This document shows positions 32,886 to 45,829 of a stretch of DNA of 64,000 nucleotides, piece by piece. The position numbers and the translations under genes are program-made. The stretch is from the NCBI GenBank assembly GCA_947685225.1, contig CANTUV010000024.1, positions 57,378,001 to 57,442,000 of the forward strand, read 5' to 3'. The notes under the pieces are model-generated. The model ran no database searches. It had not been told where the DNA came from and saw only the letters and a program-made list of their open reading frames with translations. Position 1 is the stretch's first letter. The number at the start of each line of letters is the position of its first letter. The stretch comes from Garcia nutans (lineage: Eukaryota > Streptophyta > Magnoliopsida > Malpighiales > Euphorbiaceae).

Positions 32886-33581
32886 TATGAGATAAGAATG
32901 AAGGAAGGGAGGAGAACCTTCTTTCTTTCTTCTTCTTCTGTTCTTCTTCTTCGTGGACAAGAGAGCACGAGAGAGAGAGAGAGAGCACGAGAGAGAGAGA
33001 GAAATGTGATCTTCATCAAAATTTCTTAAGGATTTTAAGAGTATTGAAGATGAAAATGAAGATTTGGCAAGCTATACAAGTAAGTACATATTTCTTGAAT
33101 GAATTTTATTGATTATATATATATAGGTATATATCTTCTTGTTTTGATTTCTTTTGGATTGAGGTTATGTTTGGTATGATTGGTGGGTAAAAGGAGGATA
33201 ACAAGAGATTTAAGTATGTAAATGTGTGGAATTGATATCTAAGTGATGATTAGTTGAGAAAATTGTGAGAAAAATGATGAAATGTTGATTTGGGGTTTGG
33301 TTTGGATGAATTTCGAGTGTTTGGTCTATAAATTATTGTAGGACACGGCCAAGTTATGAGAGACACGGCCAAGTTAGGGCAAATTTGGCCGTGTTGGATG
33401 AGTTTTGGAGAGACACGGCCACTGGCTTGGCCGTGTCCTTTGCCTGTGTTTGTTACTGTCTGATTTATGTTGAGAGACACGGCCGTGTCCCTTGCCCGTG
33501 TCTGGTACTGGATTGTTGTGTTGAGAGACACGGCCACTGGCTTGGCCGTGTCCATTGCCCGTGTTTGCTACTACTTGAATT
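32637..33581 (+). repeat. E4 3' LTR, part A
   Basis: First 945 bp of the right LTR, up to the E3 insertion. Includes the microsatellite (32763-32886) and part of the ACACGGCC cluster (33345-33570). The last five bases, GAATT, are the E3 target duplication. Confidence 0.93.
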
Positions 33582-33887
33582 TGTAACACCCCTTCCCGAC
33601 CTACATGTGTAAGCTGAGTAGAGGCGCCACACTAACCTAATGTTGCTACCAATTTTACTTAGTCAAATTTTAGTTCCAATTTTAATAGAAATTTTGCCAT
33701 AGTTTTGCCTAAAAATTGAGTCCCAAGTGTCGACAAAACTAGGTTTTTTTTTTTAAAAAAACATTTTACACAAACCAATGCAAACAAAATCATTCTCAAT
33801 ACACTCCCAATAAATCCCCTTTATAACCTCAACTACAACCTGCAAATAAGATTTACACTTCTAGTACAAAATAATGTAAAGGTTTAT
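33582..33887 (-). repeat. E2-like block at the E3 LTR end
   Basis: 306 bp homologous to the outer end of E2 LTRs (starting TGTAACACCCCTTCCC). At 33888 a second TGTAACACCCCC terminus begins, the apparent original end of the E3 LTR family. The block recurs at 41165-41467 in the other LTR. Confidence 0.88.
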
Positions 33888-34215
33888 TGTAACACCCCCA
33901 CACCTGGTACAAGCACAGTACAACATCACAATGTAGCATAAGTGCACCAAACATAGGGATGCTACGGTTCTCTTAACATTCAAAACACTTTAAAACTTGA
34001 TACCATACCCTATTCATTATACATTAAAATATTACACAGCGGAAGTTATAAAATATTTACATATTTACATATTAAACATTTCTTTACAAAAATATAAAGA
34101 ATTATACATGATTGGCAAGTTTGCTCTGATCTTTAAGCTCCCAAAATGAATTCTTCAAGGTCTACTCACACTTGGTCTTGATGAACACTCGGGTTCAACT
34201 CTATCAACTCTATTA

Positions 34216-34256
34216 CCTGCGCGATTAAACACTATCGCGCTAAGCCAACGGCTTAG
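34216..34256 (-). other. LTR double hairpin, E3 3' LTR
   Basis: On the element strand CTAAGCC-GTT-GGCTTAG then GCGCGAT...ATCGCGC: two perfect seven-pair stems, followed by CAGGT. The second LTR has it at 41797-41836 with one change in stem 2. Confidence 0.7.
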
Positions 34257-36302
34257 TAAGATAATCATGCAAATGATATGACTTAGTGCAATGCAATGTC
34301 ATTTCTCAATCCATAATATACATGTAACATCATATATGCAAAACTAACAACATACTTTCACTTTACATATCACATTTCAATATCTTTTCATATACTTCAT
34401 TAATATTCACTTAACCATTCATAATCAACACTAAACAAAGACAAGCATGGGCCCAAGACATACTAATATGCCATTCAATTTTCAGAGTTAATGTTTTGGT
34501 TTTGTTATCACATTTATCAATATCATATACCCAACTAGGCTTCAAGGACTAAGTCCAACCTAGCTTCAAGGGTGGTAACATCTCAATTAGGCTTCAAGGA
34601 TTCAATCCAACCTAACTTCAAGAGATTGTTACACTTATTAGGCATGCCACCAACAACAAACTCTGAAAATGGAATAACACATTAGCCACACAATTCATTC
34701 TCAATTCTCATTATCATTTAGGCAAACATGCCTCATTTATCTCCATTGAATAACCTTAGCCAATAACAATGGCTTCACATTTCATTTCACAATATAACAT
34801 TTCATTATTCAAGTATATATTTATCTCATCCATGATCACATTATATCTCACATAGCATCATTCATAAATATCAACATTTCATTCCACATTACTCATGAAA
34901 CACATTACCATTCACAATGCATAACATAACATTGTTCAATCTCAACAATGCAAGAACAACAAAGAATTAAAACCCTAACCTACACAATTGAGGGACACGG
35001 TCAGCCACTTGAAGGACACGGTTAGGGCAATTCAACCTCTTCACAATCTAATCCAAAAGGAGTATTAGCAAAATGACCATATGAATAGTACATTCTGGTT
35101 TTAGACTCCATTTTATCCTTATTTTGAAAAATTGTATAAAATAATCTACTTGACTAAAAATTCTAAATTTTTTACAAAATTTAGTTTTGTATCTTAAAAT
35201 CATTCCTTTAAAATTTCAGATCAAACTGAATACAAAATCTTGGTCAAATAGTTCACCTAACCAGACTGCCCCAATTGCCCTGCATCCTGGCAGCAGTTCT
35301 GAACTTTGTGAGTTTCATAAATCAATTTCAATCAACGTGGTTCCAAATTATTTTTTTCAAATACTAGACTCACTAAGAAATAACATATCCAAAATTCAAT
35401 TGAATATTATTTTTCTACATTTTATTAAAAATCCCGAAATAGAGCTGTCTCAGTTAAGGTACCTGCTGGAACAGGTCTAATAAAAATAATCTTTCTAAAC
35501 TCATAACCTATCCAAAATCGAATCAACATATTTTTCAGTCATTCTAGACTCATATAGGCACAACATATCAAAAATTCACTTCAAGAACATTTTTCTATAA
35601 TTAATTAAAAATCATACAAGTCACAGCCTTTACTAATTGTAAAACAGAAAAAGAATTCACTAAACACACTCTTACTCTTCCATCACCAACACCAACCTAG
35701 CTTCTTATCTTTAATTCCATTTCAACACTTGAGAATAAATCACAAACACATCTCATCATCAAATCATCAAACCCTAATTAACTTCCCATACCACTTCAAA
35801 AGTAGGAAAGAAATCAAAGGAAAGATCTTACCTTAGTTAAAACTTCTTGAATCAACACTTGAACACTTAATCTTCCTTCAATTTGAGCTCAACACATCAA
35901 GATCCTCTCTTCACCACTTGCTTTCCTTTCTCTATGGAGGAGCCGGCCACACACATGAAGAAGAAGAAGAAATTATGAATAAACAAAAGTCAACTCTTCT
36001 TTAAATATCCACCATGTGATTCAATTCAAGCAATTACCAAATTGCCCTTAATCATTTAACTTAACTTTTGTCTCATGTATGCCCATGATAGTAATTACAC
36101 ATATCACATAAAAATATCTCTCTTCCTTTGACTCTTCCTTTGACCCATTTATATGTTATATATATCATCATATACACAATATATACCATTCTCTCTAAAC
36201 CCTAATTCTTTTCTTATCCCATCATATACATTCAATCCAATTTATAACAATAACAACAACAACAATATGCAAAACTTCTAGGGCATAAATGAGGATATTA
36301 CA

Positions 36303-36315
36303 ATTCTCCCCCTCT
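36303..36315 (-). other. Polypurine tract of E3
   Basis: AGAGGGGGAGAAT on the element strand, abutting the 3' LTR and preceded by TTCGAGGACGAAATT. Confidence 0.88.
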
Positions 36316-36349
36316 AAAAAGAAAATTTCGTCCTCGAAATTACCTGATA

Positions 36350-37047
36350 TTAAAGCTGAAACAATTGCGGATATTGCTCTTGCATGGATTGTTCACTTTC
36401 CCAAGTTGCTTCTTCTTTTCCATGATTCTTCCACAAAATCTTCACAAGTGGCACTCTCTTGTTTCTCAATTCTTTCACATCACGTGCCAAAATAGCAACT
36501 GGTTCCTCTTCAAATGACAAATCAGGATTTACTTCAATTGACTCAATCGGCAACACATGAGATGGATCCGACCTATACCTCCTCAACATAGAAACATGAA
36601 ATACGTTATGAATACGATCCAACTCAAGTGGCAAAGCAAGTCGATACGCCACTGGCCCAACTCTTTCTAACACTTCATACGGCCCAATGAAACGAGGACT
36701 CAATTTTCCTTTCCGACCGAACCTCAAAATCTTCTTCCAAGGAGATACTTTCAAAAACACCTTATCTCCAACATCAAACTCTATGTCTCTCCTCTTCAAA
36801 TCTGCATAAGACTTCTGTCGGTCTGAAGCTGCTTTCAATCTGCCTCGAATTAGCTTTACTTTTTCTTCAGTTTCTTGAATCAAATCAGGCCCAATTAACT
36901 TACCTTCCCCAATTTCACTCCAACAAAGAGGTGTCTTACATCGTCTGCCATACAATGCTTCAAATGGTGCCATACCAATGCTGGATTGGTGACTGTTGTT
37001 GTATGCAAACTCCACAAGACGTAAAAATCTATCCCAACTTCCTGTGA
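36350..37047 (-). pseudogene. E3 integrase C-terminal part with chromodomain-like end
   Basis: Continues integrase after a one-base deletion near 37041-37050. It shows VEFAYNNSHQSS, the RRCKTPLCW block, KVSPWKKILRFGRKGKLSPRFIGPYEV, and the chromodomain-like ATWESEQSM end. The natural stop lies 34 bp from the PPT. Confidence 0.88.
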
Positions 37048-38118
37048 ATCAATGACACAGCTTCTCAACATGTCTTCAAGAATCTGTATCACCCTCTCTG
37101 ACTGTCCATCCGTCTGTGGATGAAAAACAGTGCTAAAGTGCAGTCGAGAACCTAAAGCACTATGCAAACTCTTCCAAAATCTAGAAGTAAACCTGGGATC
37201 TCGATCAGACACTAAAGAAGTTGGAACACCATGCAGTCTCACAATCTCATGGATATACAACTCAGCCAATCTCTCCAAAGAGTAATCCATCCGAACCGGA
37301 AGGAAATGAGCTGTCTTAGTCAATCTATCCACAATCACCCATATGGCATCATGTTTCCTTTGTGTCAATGGTAACCCAGACACAAAGTCCATTGTCACTC
37401 TTTCCCACTTCCATTCTGGCACTGACAACGGTTGAAGCAACCCGGTGGGAACTTGATGCTCTGCTTTAACCTTCTGGCAAGTGAGACATTTTGATACAAA
37501 CTCAGCAATGTCTCTCTTTAACCCAATCCACCAATAATGCTGTCTCAAATCATGATACATCTTGGTATTGCTCGGATGCATAGCAAACATCGACTGATGA
37601 GCTTCTTCCAAAATAATCTTCTTCAAATCAGCATCATCGGGTACACATAATCTGTTTTTGAACCATAGGCTCCCATCACTCTTCACAACAAAATCTCTAC
37701 TCTTTCCACTCTGACAATCTGAAATAATCTTCTGAATCTTCATATCAGTCAACTGAGCTTCTCTGATCTGATTCAACAAAACTGGTCTCAATTGCAATTG
37801 TGCCAACAATGCACCATCATCACAAGGTACAAAGCTAGCATGCAATGCTCTCAATTCAACAAGCAACGAGAGCGAGTAAACTGTTAAACCAGCTAAAGAC
37901 TTCCGACTCAAGGCATCAACAACTACATTTGCTTTACCTGGATGATAATCAATCAAACAGTCGTAGTCTTTAATCAATTCTAACCATCTCCTCTGACGAA
38001 GATTGAGTTCTTTCTGGACACCCAAATACTTTAAACTCTTATGATTAGTGTAAATGAAACATTTCTCCCCAAACAGATAGTGGCACCAAATCTTCAATGC
38101 AAACACAATGGCAGCCAA
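37048..38118 (-). pseudogene. E3 RNase H end and integrase core
   Basis: In frame after the TAA at 38119. It carries RNase H (NHKSLKYLG, HPGKANVVVDALSR), the integrase zinc domain (CLTCQKVKAEH) and catalytic motifs TMDFVSGLP, VSDRDPRF and DGQSERV. Frame is lost just after MLRSCVID by a single-base deletion, so the downstream part is read from another frame. Confidence 0.88.
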
Positions 38119-39453
38119 TTACAAATCATGGGTCGGATAGTTAAGCTCATGCGGTTTCAACTGTCGAGATGCATAAGCTATAACTTTCCCTTCCTGCATC
38201 AATACACACCCCAAACCTCTATGTGAAGCATCACTGTAAATCACATATGGTTTGCATTCAACAGGTAAAGTAAGAACAGGCGCTTGAGTCAACAACTCTC
38301 TCAACTGCTCAAAACTAGCCTGACACTGATCTGTCCACAAGAACCTCACTCCCTTACGAAGCAATCTGGTGAGTGGAGTAGCTATCAAAGAAAATCCTTT
38401 TACAAACCGCCGGTAATAGCCTGCCAAACCCAGAAAACTTCTAATCTCTGTCACAGACTTGGGTGGACTCCAATTTAAAATGGCTTCAACTTTACTCGGA
38501 TCAACTCTAATGCCTTCAGCTGAAACAATATGTCCGAGAAAAGCGACTTGATCCAACCAGAACTCACACTTCGACAATTTGGCAAACAACTGCTTCTCTC
38601 TCAAAATCTGCAATACAATCCACAGATGCTTGTCATGTTCCTCTTCATTCCGCGAATACACTAGTATATCATCAATGAAGACCACTACAAACTGATCCAA
38701 ATAGGGCCTAAACACCCTATTCATCAAATCCATAAAAGCTGCAGGTGCATTCGTTAGACCAAAAGGCATAACTAGAAATTCATAATGCCCATACCTGGTC
38801 CGAAAGGCGGTCTTCGGAACATCCTCAGCTCTGACTCTCAGCTGATGGTACCCAGATCTCAAATCAATTTTAGAAAACACAGCTGCACCTTTCAATTGAT
38901 CAAAGAGATCATCGATTCTAGGCAAAGGATATTTATTTTTAATAGTCACCTTGTTCAATTGCCTATAATCGATACACAACCTCATAGTACCATCTTTCTT
39001 CTTCACAAATAGCACAGGAGCTCCCCAAGGAGAAACACTGGGGCGAATAAATCCTTTGTCCAACAACTCCTGTAATTGCACTTTCAACTCCCTCAATTCT
39101 GCTGGTGCCATTCTGTAAGGAGTAATAGAGATAGGAGTGGTACCAGGCAACAATTCAATACCGAACTCCACCTCTCTCTCAGGAGGCAATCCTGGCAACT
39201 CCTCTGGAAAAACATCAAAGAACTCTGTAACTGTGGCAATACTATCAATGGGAGAACCCTTCACTCTAGTATCCATCACATGAGCAAGGTAGGCGTCACA
39301 CCCCTTTCTAATCAATCTCCTAGCTGCAACAGCTGAAACAAACAGAGATGCTAACTGTTCCTGCTCATTAGATACTATCACATCTTTACCATCACCGGTT
39401 CTCAAAAAAACAATTTTCTTTTTACAGTCTACCACCGCTCCATGTCTAGATAG
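38119..39453 (-). pseudogene. E3 reverse transcriptase and RNase H first half
   Basis: Between nonsense codons TAG (39454-39456) and TAA (38119-38121). It has LLDKGFIRPS, CIDYRQLN, FSKIDLRSGYHQ, FIDDILVYS, the connection FLGLAGYYRRF and RNase H YSDASHRGLGCVLMQ. All RT catalytic aspartates are present. Closely related to the E5 remnant at the protein level. Confidence 0.9.
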
Positions 39454-40998
39454 CTAGTCCATGCCTAGGATCACATCGTATTCCTTAAATGGCATCTCAA
39501 TCAAGTCTCCAAGAAACTCCTCACCTTGCACCCTCACTGCACTATCTCGGTGCACCTTACTCACAACCACACTATGCCCTAAAGGATTTGTCACCAATAC
39601 ATCAAATCCTAGGGACTCAGCATGCAAATCAGACACAGGCAAAATAGATGCACTAATATAAGAATGTGTGGAACCCGGATCAATTAAAGCAAGTACTGAT
39701 ATATCAAATAAAGAAAAAGTACCAGCTATGACTGCCGAAGCATCTGGTTGCCTCTGCATAACATACATCCTCTGGGAAGAACCAACCTCCTCTGGCCTAC
39801 TCTCCCTGGATATGGCACCTCCTCTAGCACTGAACCCGGATCTGCCACCTCTACCAAAACCCCTGCCTCCTCGACCTCCCCTCACACTAAGTCGAGAAGC
39901 TGCAGTATCAGCTGACATCTGCTCTTGTCTCTCAGGGCAATCTCTAACAAAATGATCGGGAGACCCACATCTGAAGCATACTCCTGCCACACCAGTCTTC
40001 CAACAAGGACCACCATGTGGCCTACCACAATGAATGCATACTGGTAGAGTGGATCTCTGAGTCACTGGGGTCGGAGCACTCGCCACTGAAGCTGTAGGTC
40101 TAAATCTCTGCCTCTGAAACTGTGCCGACCTACCCGCTGGCCTCTGACTCCTGCTAACTCGAGGAATAAAACTTCCCCTAGCTCTCTTAGCAGATGAAGA
40201 CCCTGCCTCAAACTGGGGCCTTCTTACTCTGGTCTCTTCTTCTGAAGCAGCCGCTGCAATACCCTGGGCTCGCTCTACACTTCGAGCTGCTGCCACAAGC
40301 TGGGAAAAATCATGATATCTGAATCCAGCTACCAGACACATGATAGAGGGCCTCAATCCCTCCTCAAATCTCCGACATCGATCTATCTCATCTGAAATAA
40401 TACCCCCAGCATACTCACTCAACCGAATAAATTCAATCTCATACTCCGTTACGGTCCGGTGATCTTGCCTCAAATCTAAAAACTCTCTTTTCTTCCCATC
40501 TTTATACTCCTTTGGAGTGTACTTCAATTCAAATTCTCTCAGAAAATCTGCATAGGATAAGGTAGGTGGATCATCCATAGAATGGGGCACTGTCTTCCAC
40601 CAACTATATGCATCCTTCTGCAACAAGGATCTTGCATAATCAAACCTTTCCTCTGAAGTAGCTTGCAATTGAACAAAGATTCTCTGAACTTTGTCTAACC
40701 ATTGCTCAGCTACTGCTGGATCAGTAGTACCTATAAAATCTTCGGCTCCATACTTCCTTAGTTTGTCATAATGCCTTGCTGACACCAAAGGCTGTGGGGG
40801 TGGTGGCGGTGGTTGCACTGGTGCTTGCCTCAAAGCATCTACCACATGCCTAAGCCAGACTGGTGGAACCTCCTCACCAGCTGGTCTCCCTGATACCGAA
40901 GCAGGTACCTCCTCAGCACTATCAACCCTAGCTCTCTCATCAGGAGCAACACTCTCTGCACTACCCTCAGCTGACTGACGCAGAAGAGGATCCATCAC
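39454..40998 (-). pseudogene. E3 gag and protease
   Basis: 514 codons from ATG to a TAG that falls inside the protease motif ILGMD(W)L, where a Trp codon is expected. Gag has a Pro-rich N-terminal stretch, AEQWLDKVQRIF, YARSLLQKDAYSWWKTV and FLDLRQDHRTVTEYEIEF. A Cys-His pair, CIHCGRPHGGPC and canonical CFRCGSPDHFVRDC, form the nucleocapsid, followed by an Arg/Gly tract. Protease active site is IDPGSTHSYIS. Confidence 0.9.
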
Positions 40999-41144
40999 AA
41001 CCTATGTCTGCAAACACAGCAGAATACAACTTATTAAAGATCAGAAGTTGCCAATCCCAAACATGTATATTATTCAAAAACCACTTTTAAAGTTCAAAAT
41101 AGTCTTTTTATTACATTTTACCTAGGTTGAGAATCTCAAACCTA

Positions 41145-41157
41145 GGCTCTGATACCA
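41145..41157 (-). other. Primer binding site of E3 (initiator tRNA-Met)
   Basis: TGGTATCAGAGCC on the element strand, seven bases inside the 5' LTR. Confidence 0.92.
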
Positions 41158-41164
41158 AAACAAT

Positions 41165-43881
41165 TGTAACACCCCTTCCCGACCTACATGTGTAAGCTGA
41201 GTAGAGGCGCCACACTAACCTAATGTTGCTACCAATTTTACTTAGTCAAATTTTAGTTCCAATTTTAATAGAAATTTTGCCATAGTTTTGCCTAAAAATT
41301 GAGTCCCAAGTGTCGACAAAACTAGTTTTTTTTTTTAAAAACATTTTACACAAACCAATGCAAACAAAATCATTCTCAATACACTCCCAATAAATCCCCC
41401 TTATAACCTCAACTACAACCTGCAAATAAGATTTACACTTCTAGTACAAAATAAAGTAAAGGTTTATTGTAACACCCCCACACCTGGTACAAGCACACTA
41501 CAACATCACAATGTAGCATAAGTGCACCAAACATAGGGATGCTACGGTTCTCTTAACATTCAAAACACTTTAAAACTTGATACCATACCCTATTCATTAT
41601 ACATTAAAATATTACACAGCGGAAGTTATAAAATATTTACATATTTACATATTAAACATTTCTTTACAAAAATATAAAGAATTATACATGATTGGCAAGT
41701 TTGCTCTGATCTTTAAGCTCCCAAAATGAATTCTTCAAGGTCTACTCACACTTGGTCTTGATGAACACTCGGGTTCAACTCTATCAACTCTATTACCTGC
41801 GCGATTAAACACTATTGCGCTAAGCCAACGGCTTAGTAAGATAATCATGCAAATGATATGACTTAGTCCAATGCAATGTCATTTCTCAATCCATAATATA
41901 CATGTAACATCATATATGCAAAACTAACAACATACTTTCACTTTACATATCACATTTCAATATCTTTTCATATACTTCATTAATATTCACTTAACCATTC
42001 ATAATCAACACTAAACAAAGACAAGCATGGGCCCAAGACATACTAATATGCCATTCAATTTTCAGAGTTAATGTTTTGGTTTTGTTATCACATTTATCAA
42101 TATCATATACCCAACTAGGCTTCAAGGACTAAGTCCAACCTAGCTTCAAGGGTGGTAACATCTCAATTAGGCTTCAAGGATTCAATCCAACCTAACTTCA
42201 AGAGATTGTTACACTTATTAGGCATGCCACCAACAACAAACTCTGAAAATGGAATAACACATTAGCCACACAATTCATTCTCAATTCTCATTATCATTTA
42301 GGCAAACATGCCTCATTTATCTCCATTGAATCACCTTAGCCAATAACAATGGCTTCACATTTCATTTCACAATATAACATTTCATTATTCAAGTATATAT
42401 TTATCTCATCCATGATCACATTATATCTCACATAGCATCATTCATAAATATCAACATTTCATTCCACATTACTCATGAAACACATTCCCATTCACAATGC
42501 ATAACATAACATTGTTCAATCTCAACAATGCAAGAACAACAAAGAATTAAAACCCTAACCTACACAATTGAGGGACACGGTCATCCACTTGAAGGACACG
42601 GTTAGGGCAATTCAACCTCTTCACAATCTAATCCAAAAGGAGTATTAGCAAAATGACCATATGAATAGTACATTCTGGTTTTAGACTCCATTTTATCCTT
42701 ATTTTGAAAAATTGTATAAAATAATCTACTTGACTAAAAATTCTAAATTTTTTACAGAATTTAGTTTTGTATCTTAAAATCATTCCTTTAAAATTTCAGA
42801 TCAAATTGAACACAAAATCTTGGTCAAATAGTTCACCTAACCAGACTGCCCCAATTGCCCTGCATCCTGGCAGCAGTTCTGAACTTTGTGAGTTTCAGAA
42901 ATCAATTTCAATCAACGTGGTTCCAAATTATTTTTCTCAAATACTAGACTCACTAAGCAACAACATATCCAAAATTCAATTGAATATGATTTTTCTACAT
43001 TTTATTAAAAATCCCGAAATAGAGCTGTCTCAGTTAAGGTACCTGCTGGAACAGGTCTAATAAAAATAATCTTTCTAAACTCATAACCTATCCAAAATCG
43101 AATCAACATATTTTTCAGTCATTATAGACTCATAGAGGCACAACATATCAAAAATTCACTTCAAGAACATTTTTCTATAATTAATTAAAAATCATACAAG
43201 TTACAGCCTTTACTAATTGTAAAACAGAAAAAGAATTCACTAAACACACTCTTACTCTTCCATCACCAACACCAACCTAGCTTCTTATCTTTAATTCCAT
43301 TTCAACACTTGAGAATAAATCACAAACAAATCTCATCATCAAATCATCAAACCCTAATTAACTTCCCATACCACTTCAAAAGTAGGAAAGAAATCAAAGG
43401 AAAGATCTTACCTTAGTTAAAACTTCTTGAATCAACACTTGAACACTTAATCTCCTTCAATTTGAGCTCAACACATCAAGATCCTCTCTTCACCACTTGC
43501 TTTCCTTTCTCTATGGAGGAGCCGGCCACACACATGAAGAAGAAGAAGAAATTATGAATAAACCAAAGTCAACTCTTCTTTAAATATCCACCATGTGATT
43601 CAATTCAAGCAATTACCAAATTGCCCTTAATCATTTAACTTAACTTTTGTCTCATGTATGCCCATGATAGTAATTACACATATCACATAAAAATATCTCT
43701 CTTCCTTTGACTCTTCCTTTGACCCATTTATATGTTATATATATCATCATATACACAATATATACCATTCTCTCTAAACCCTAATTCTTTTCTTATCCCA
43801 TCATATACATTCAATCCAATTTATAACAATAACAACAACAACAATATGCAAAACTTCTAGGGCATAAATGAGGATATTACA
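41165..43881 (-). repeat. E3 5' LTR
   Basis: 2717 bp, nearly identical to 33582-36302, including the E2-like block (41165-41467) and the double hairpin. Followed by the GAATT target duplication and E4 sequence. Confidence 0.94.
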
Positions 43882-43886
43882 GAATT

Positions 43887-45829
43887 GGTGTTGAGTGACA
43901 CGGCCACAAGCTTGGCTGTGTCCCTTGGGCGTGTTTGCTACTGGATGATTGTATTGAGAGACACGGCCACAAGCTTGGCCGTGTCCCTTGAGGGTGTTTG
44001 TTATTGTGTTTGTTATTTGGTTTTCATACATTGTTGGATCTTCAAATGTCTTTTGTACCTAAACACACTTAAACCAATAATGATCCAACCAAATGTATAT
44101 GAAAGATTCTAAGTCCTTGAATAAGGTAAATTGTTATGTATGAATATATCAATGATGATATAGTGATCAATGAAAAAGTATGTGCAATGTCATTGATTAT
44201 GTATACTTGAGTGATGAATTGAATTGATCAATATGATTTGATGATAATGTTGATATTATATGAACCATGTGATGTTTTATGTATTGTAAATATTATGAAT
44301 TGTATTGTGCTATATGTAGATTGATGATGCATATGAAGAATGATATGTTGGGTACAACGTGGAATATCATGAGATCATTGATGATGAATTACCTTAATGT
44401 TATGATTGAGGCTTGTTTGCCTAATTGATGATATAAATGTACATTTGAATATTGAAGATTGAAGTGTTATATTGTGAAATGAAATATAAAGCCATTGTGA
44501 TTGGCTATGATGATGCAATTGAAAGAAATAAGGCATGTTTGCCTAAATGATGAGGAGAATTGAGAATGGAAATGATAATGAAATAATAAATGAATTGTGT
44601 GACTAATGTGTTATTCCATTTTCAGAGTTTGTTGTTGGTGGCATGCCTATTAGTAACAATCTCTTGAAGTTAGGTTGGATTTGATCCTTGAAGCCAAGTT
44701 GGGTTGAAGTTTAACATGTTTTACTCCCCTTGAAGCTTGGTTGGGTCTAATCCTTGAAGCCTAATTGAGATGTTACAACCCTTGAAGCTAGGTTGGGTTG
44801 GTTCTTGAAGCCAAGTTGGGTTGATACTTAGCATGCTTTGTTCCCCTTGAAGCTTGGTTGAGCCTAATCCTTGAAGCCTAGTTGGGTCTATGATAATGAT
44901 AAATGTGATGATTAAACCAAAGCATTACTCTGAAAATTGAATGGCATATTAGTGTGTCTTGGGCCCATGCTTGTCTTTGTGTAATGTGAGTCATGAATGG
45001 TAACATGATTGATAAATAAGGTATATGGAAACAATGTTGAAACAAATGAATAATGAGATCTATGAATGCTTTTGATGGAAATGTGTTTCATGATTAATGA
45101 ATTGTGAATAAAATGATGTTATGAAGTATGAGTTTGTAGTATGTGTATTGATATGTTGAAAGTGAATATGGCTTAAGGAGTTTTGTTAGGATATGAGGTT
45201 ATGGAATTGTTGTATGATGTGTAACATGTTTGTGAATGTGGAATTTGTGAGAATTATTCTTATAAAGGTTTGAATGATGTTTTGTTGTAATAATGTATAC
45301 ATATATATGTGTATATGAAATAGAAAGGGTAAGTATTGTGTTGTGAATATGCTATGTAATGATGTATTTAATTTATGAGATTAGTGGCAATATATGAAGA
45401 ATCCATTGAGAAAGGAAAACGTGGTAAGAGAACAATAAAACATGATGCTAAAATTATAAGGTATGATTATTTTGTAATGTATACTTTATTATTTATTTGT
45501 ACTACTAAGCTCTCGGGCTTAGCGCGGTTGTGTAATCGCGCAGGTATTTATGCGGATGATCTGGATGCCTAGCTGCTATGCCACGAGAAAGGTAAGAGTG
45601 TCTCGAGACCAACTAGAAGGTGATGCATACATGTATAATTTTATTTAGGTTTTATTTTTTATAACAATAATGATTTTTATAAATGTTTCTTAATTTAATA
45701 TAATATTGCTTGACCTTGGATAAAGATTGTTAAATAAAAAGCTAAAAGTGACATTCTTATATTTTATATATGCATTGTATGTATACCAGGTATATGTATA
45801 GTGCTTATATGAAGTATAGGGGCGTTACA
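43887..45829 (+). repeat. E4 3' LTR, part B
   Basis: Resumes the E4 right LTR after E3. With part A it totals about 2.89 kb, against 2897 bp on the left. It carries the rest of the ACACGGCC cluster (43895-44000), the CCTTGAAGC array (44665-44895) and a perfect double hairpin (45505-45541). It ends GGGGCGTTACA, followed by TACTA. Confidence 0.93.

Larger units (their letters stand above)
33582..36302 (-). repeat. E3 3' LTR
   Basis: 2721 bp, TGTAATATCC...TGTTACA on the element strand. Contains, from the plus-strand left, the E2-like block, the native LTR edge at 33888, the double hairpin, a four-unit CTTGAAGC array (34540-34630), and two GGACACGG motifs near 35000. The 97-codon ORF at 35187 occurs in both LTRs but has no recognisable features. 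Confidence 0.94.
33582..43881 (-). mobile_element. E3, complete Tekay-like LTR retrotransposon with compound LTRs
   Basis: 10.3 kb on the minus strand, inserted in the E4 right LTR with target duplication GAATT (33577-33581, 43882-43886). LTRs of 2721 and 2717 bp. PBS, PPT, gag and pol are present; gag-pol has two nonsense codons and one frameshift. LTR copies differ at few positions by eye, so insertion is recent. The first 306 bp of each LTR are E2-like and the rest belongs to the E4/E5 LTR group. Confidence 0.94.
26216..45829 (+). mobile_element. E4, non-coding large LTR element (LARD-like), split by E3
   Basis: LTRs 26216-29112 and 32637-33581 plus 43887-45829 begin TGTAATATCC and end GGGGCGTTACA, and are flanked by TACTA. 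PBS and PPT are of chromovirus type. The 3.5-kb internal region has no gag-pol homology and no ORF above about 60 codons. LTR sequence is related to E3 and E5 LTRs. It fits the class of large retrotransposon derivatives that depend on enzymes from autonomous relatives. Confidence 0.9.

Noticed and set aside
32664..33029. ORFs with poly-Asn or poly-Ile/Val runs in E4 LTRs
   Set aside because: Direct translation of an ATT/GTT microsatellite.
35187..35480. 97-codon ORF found in both E3 LTRs
   Set aside because: LTR duplication explains the pair; antisense to the element and low-complexity AT-rich codons.
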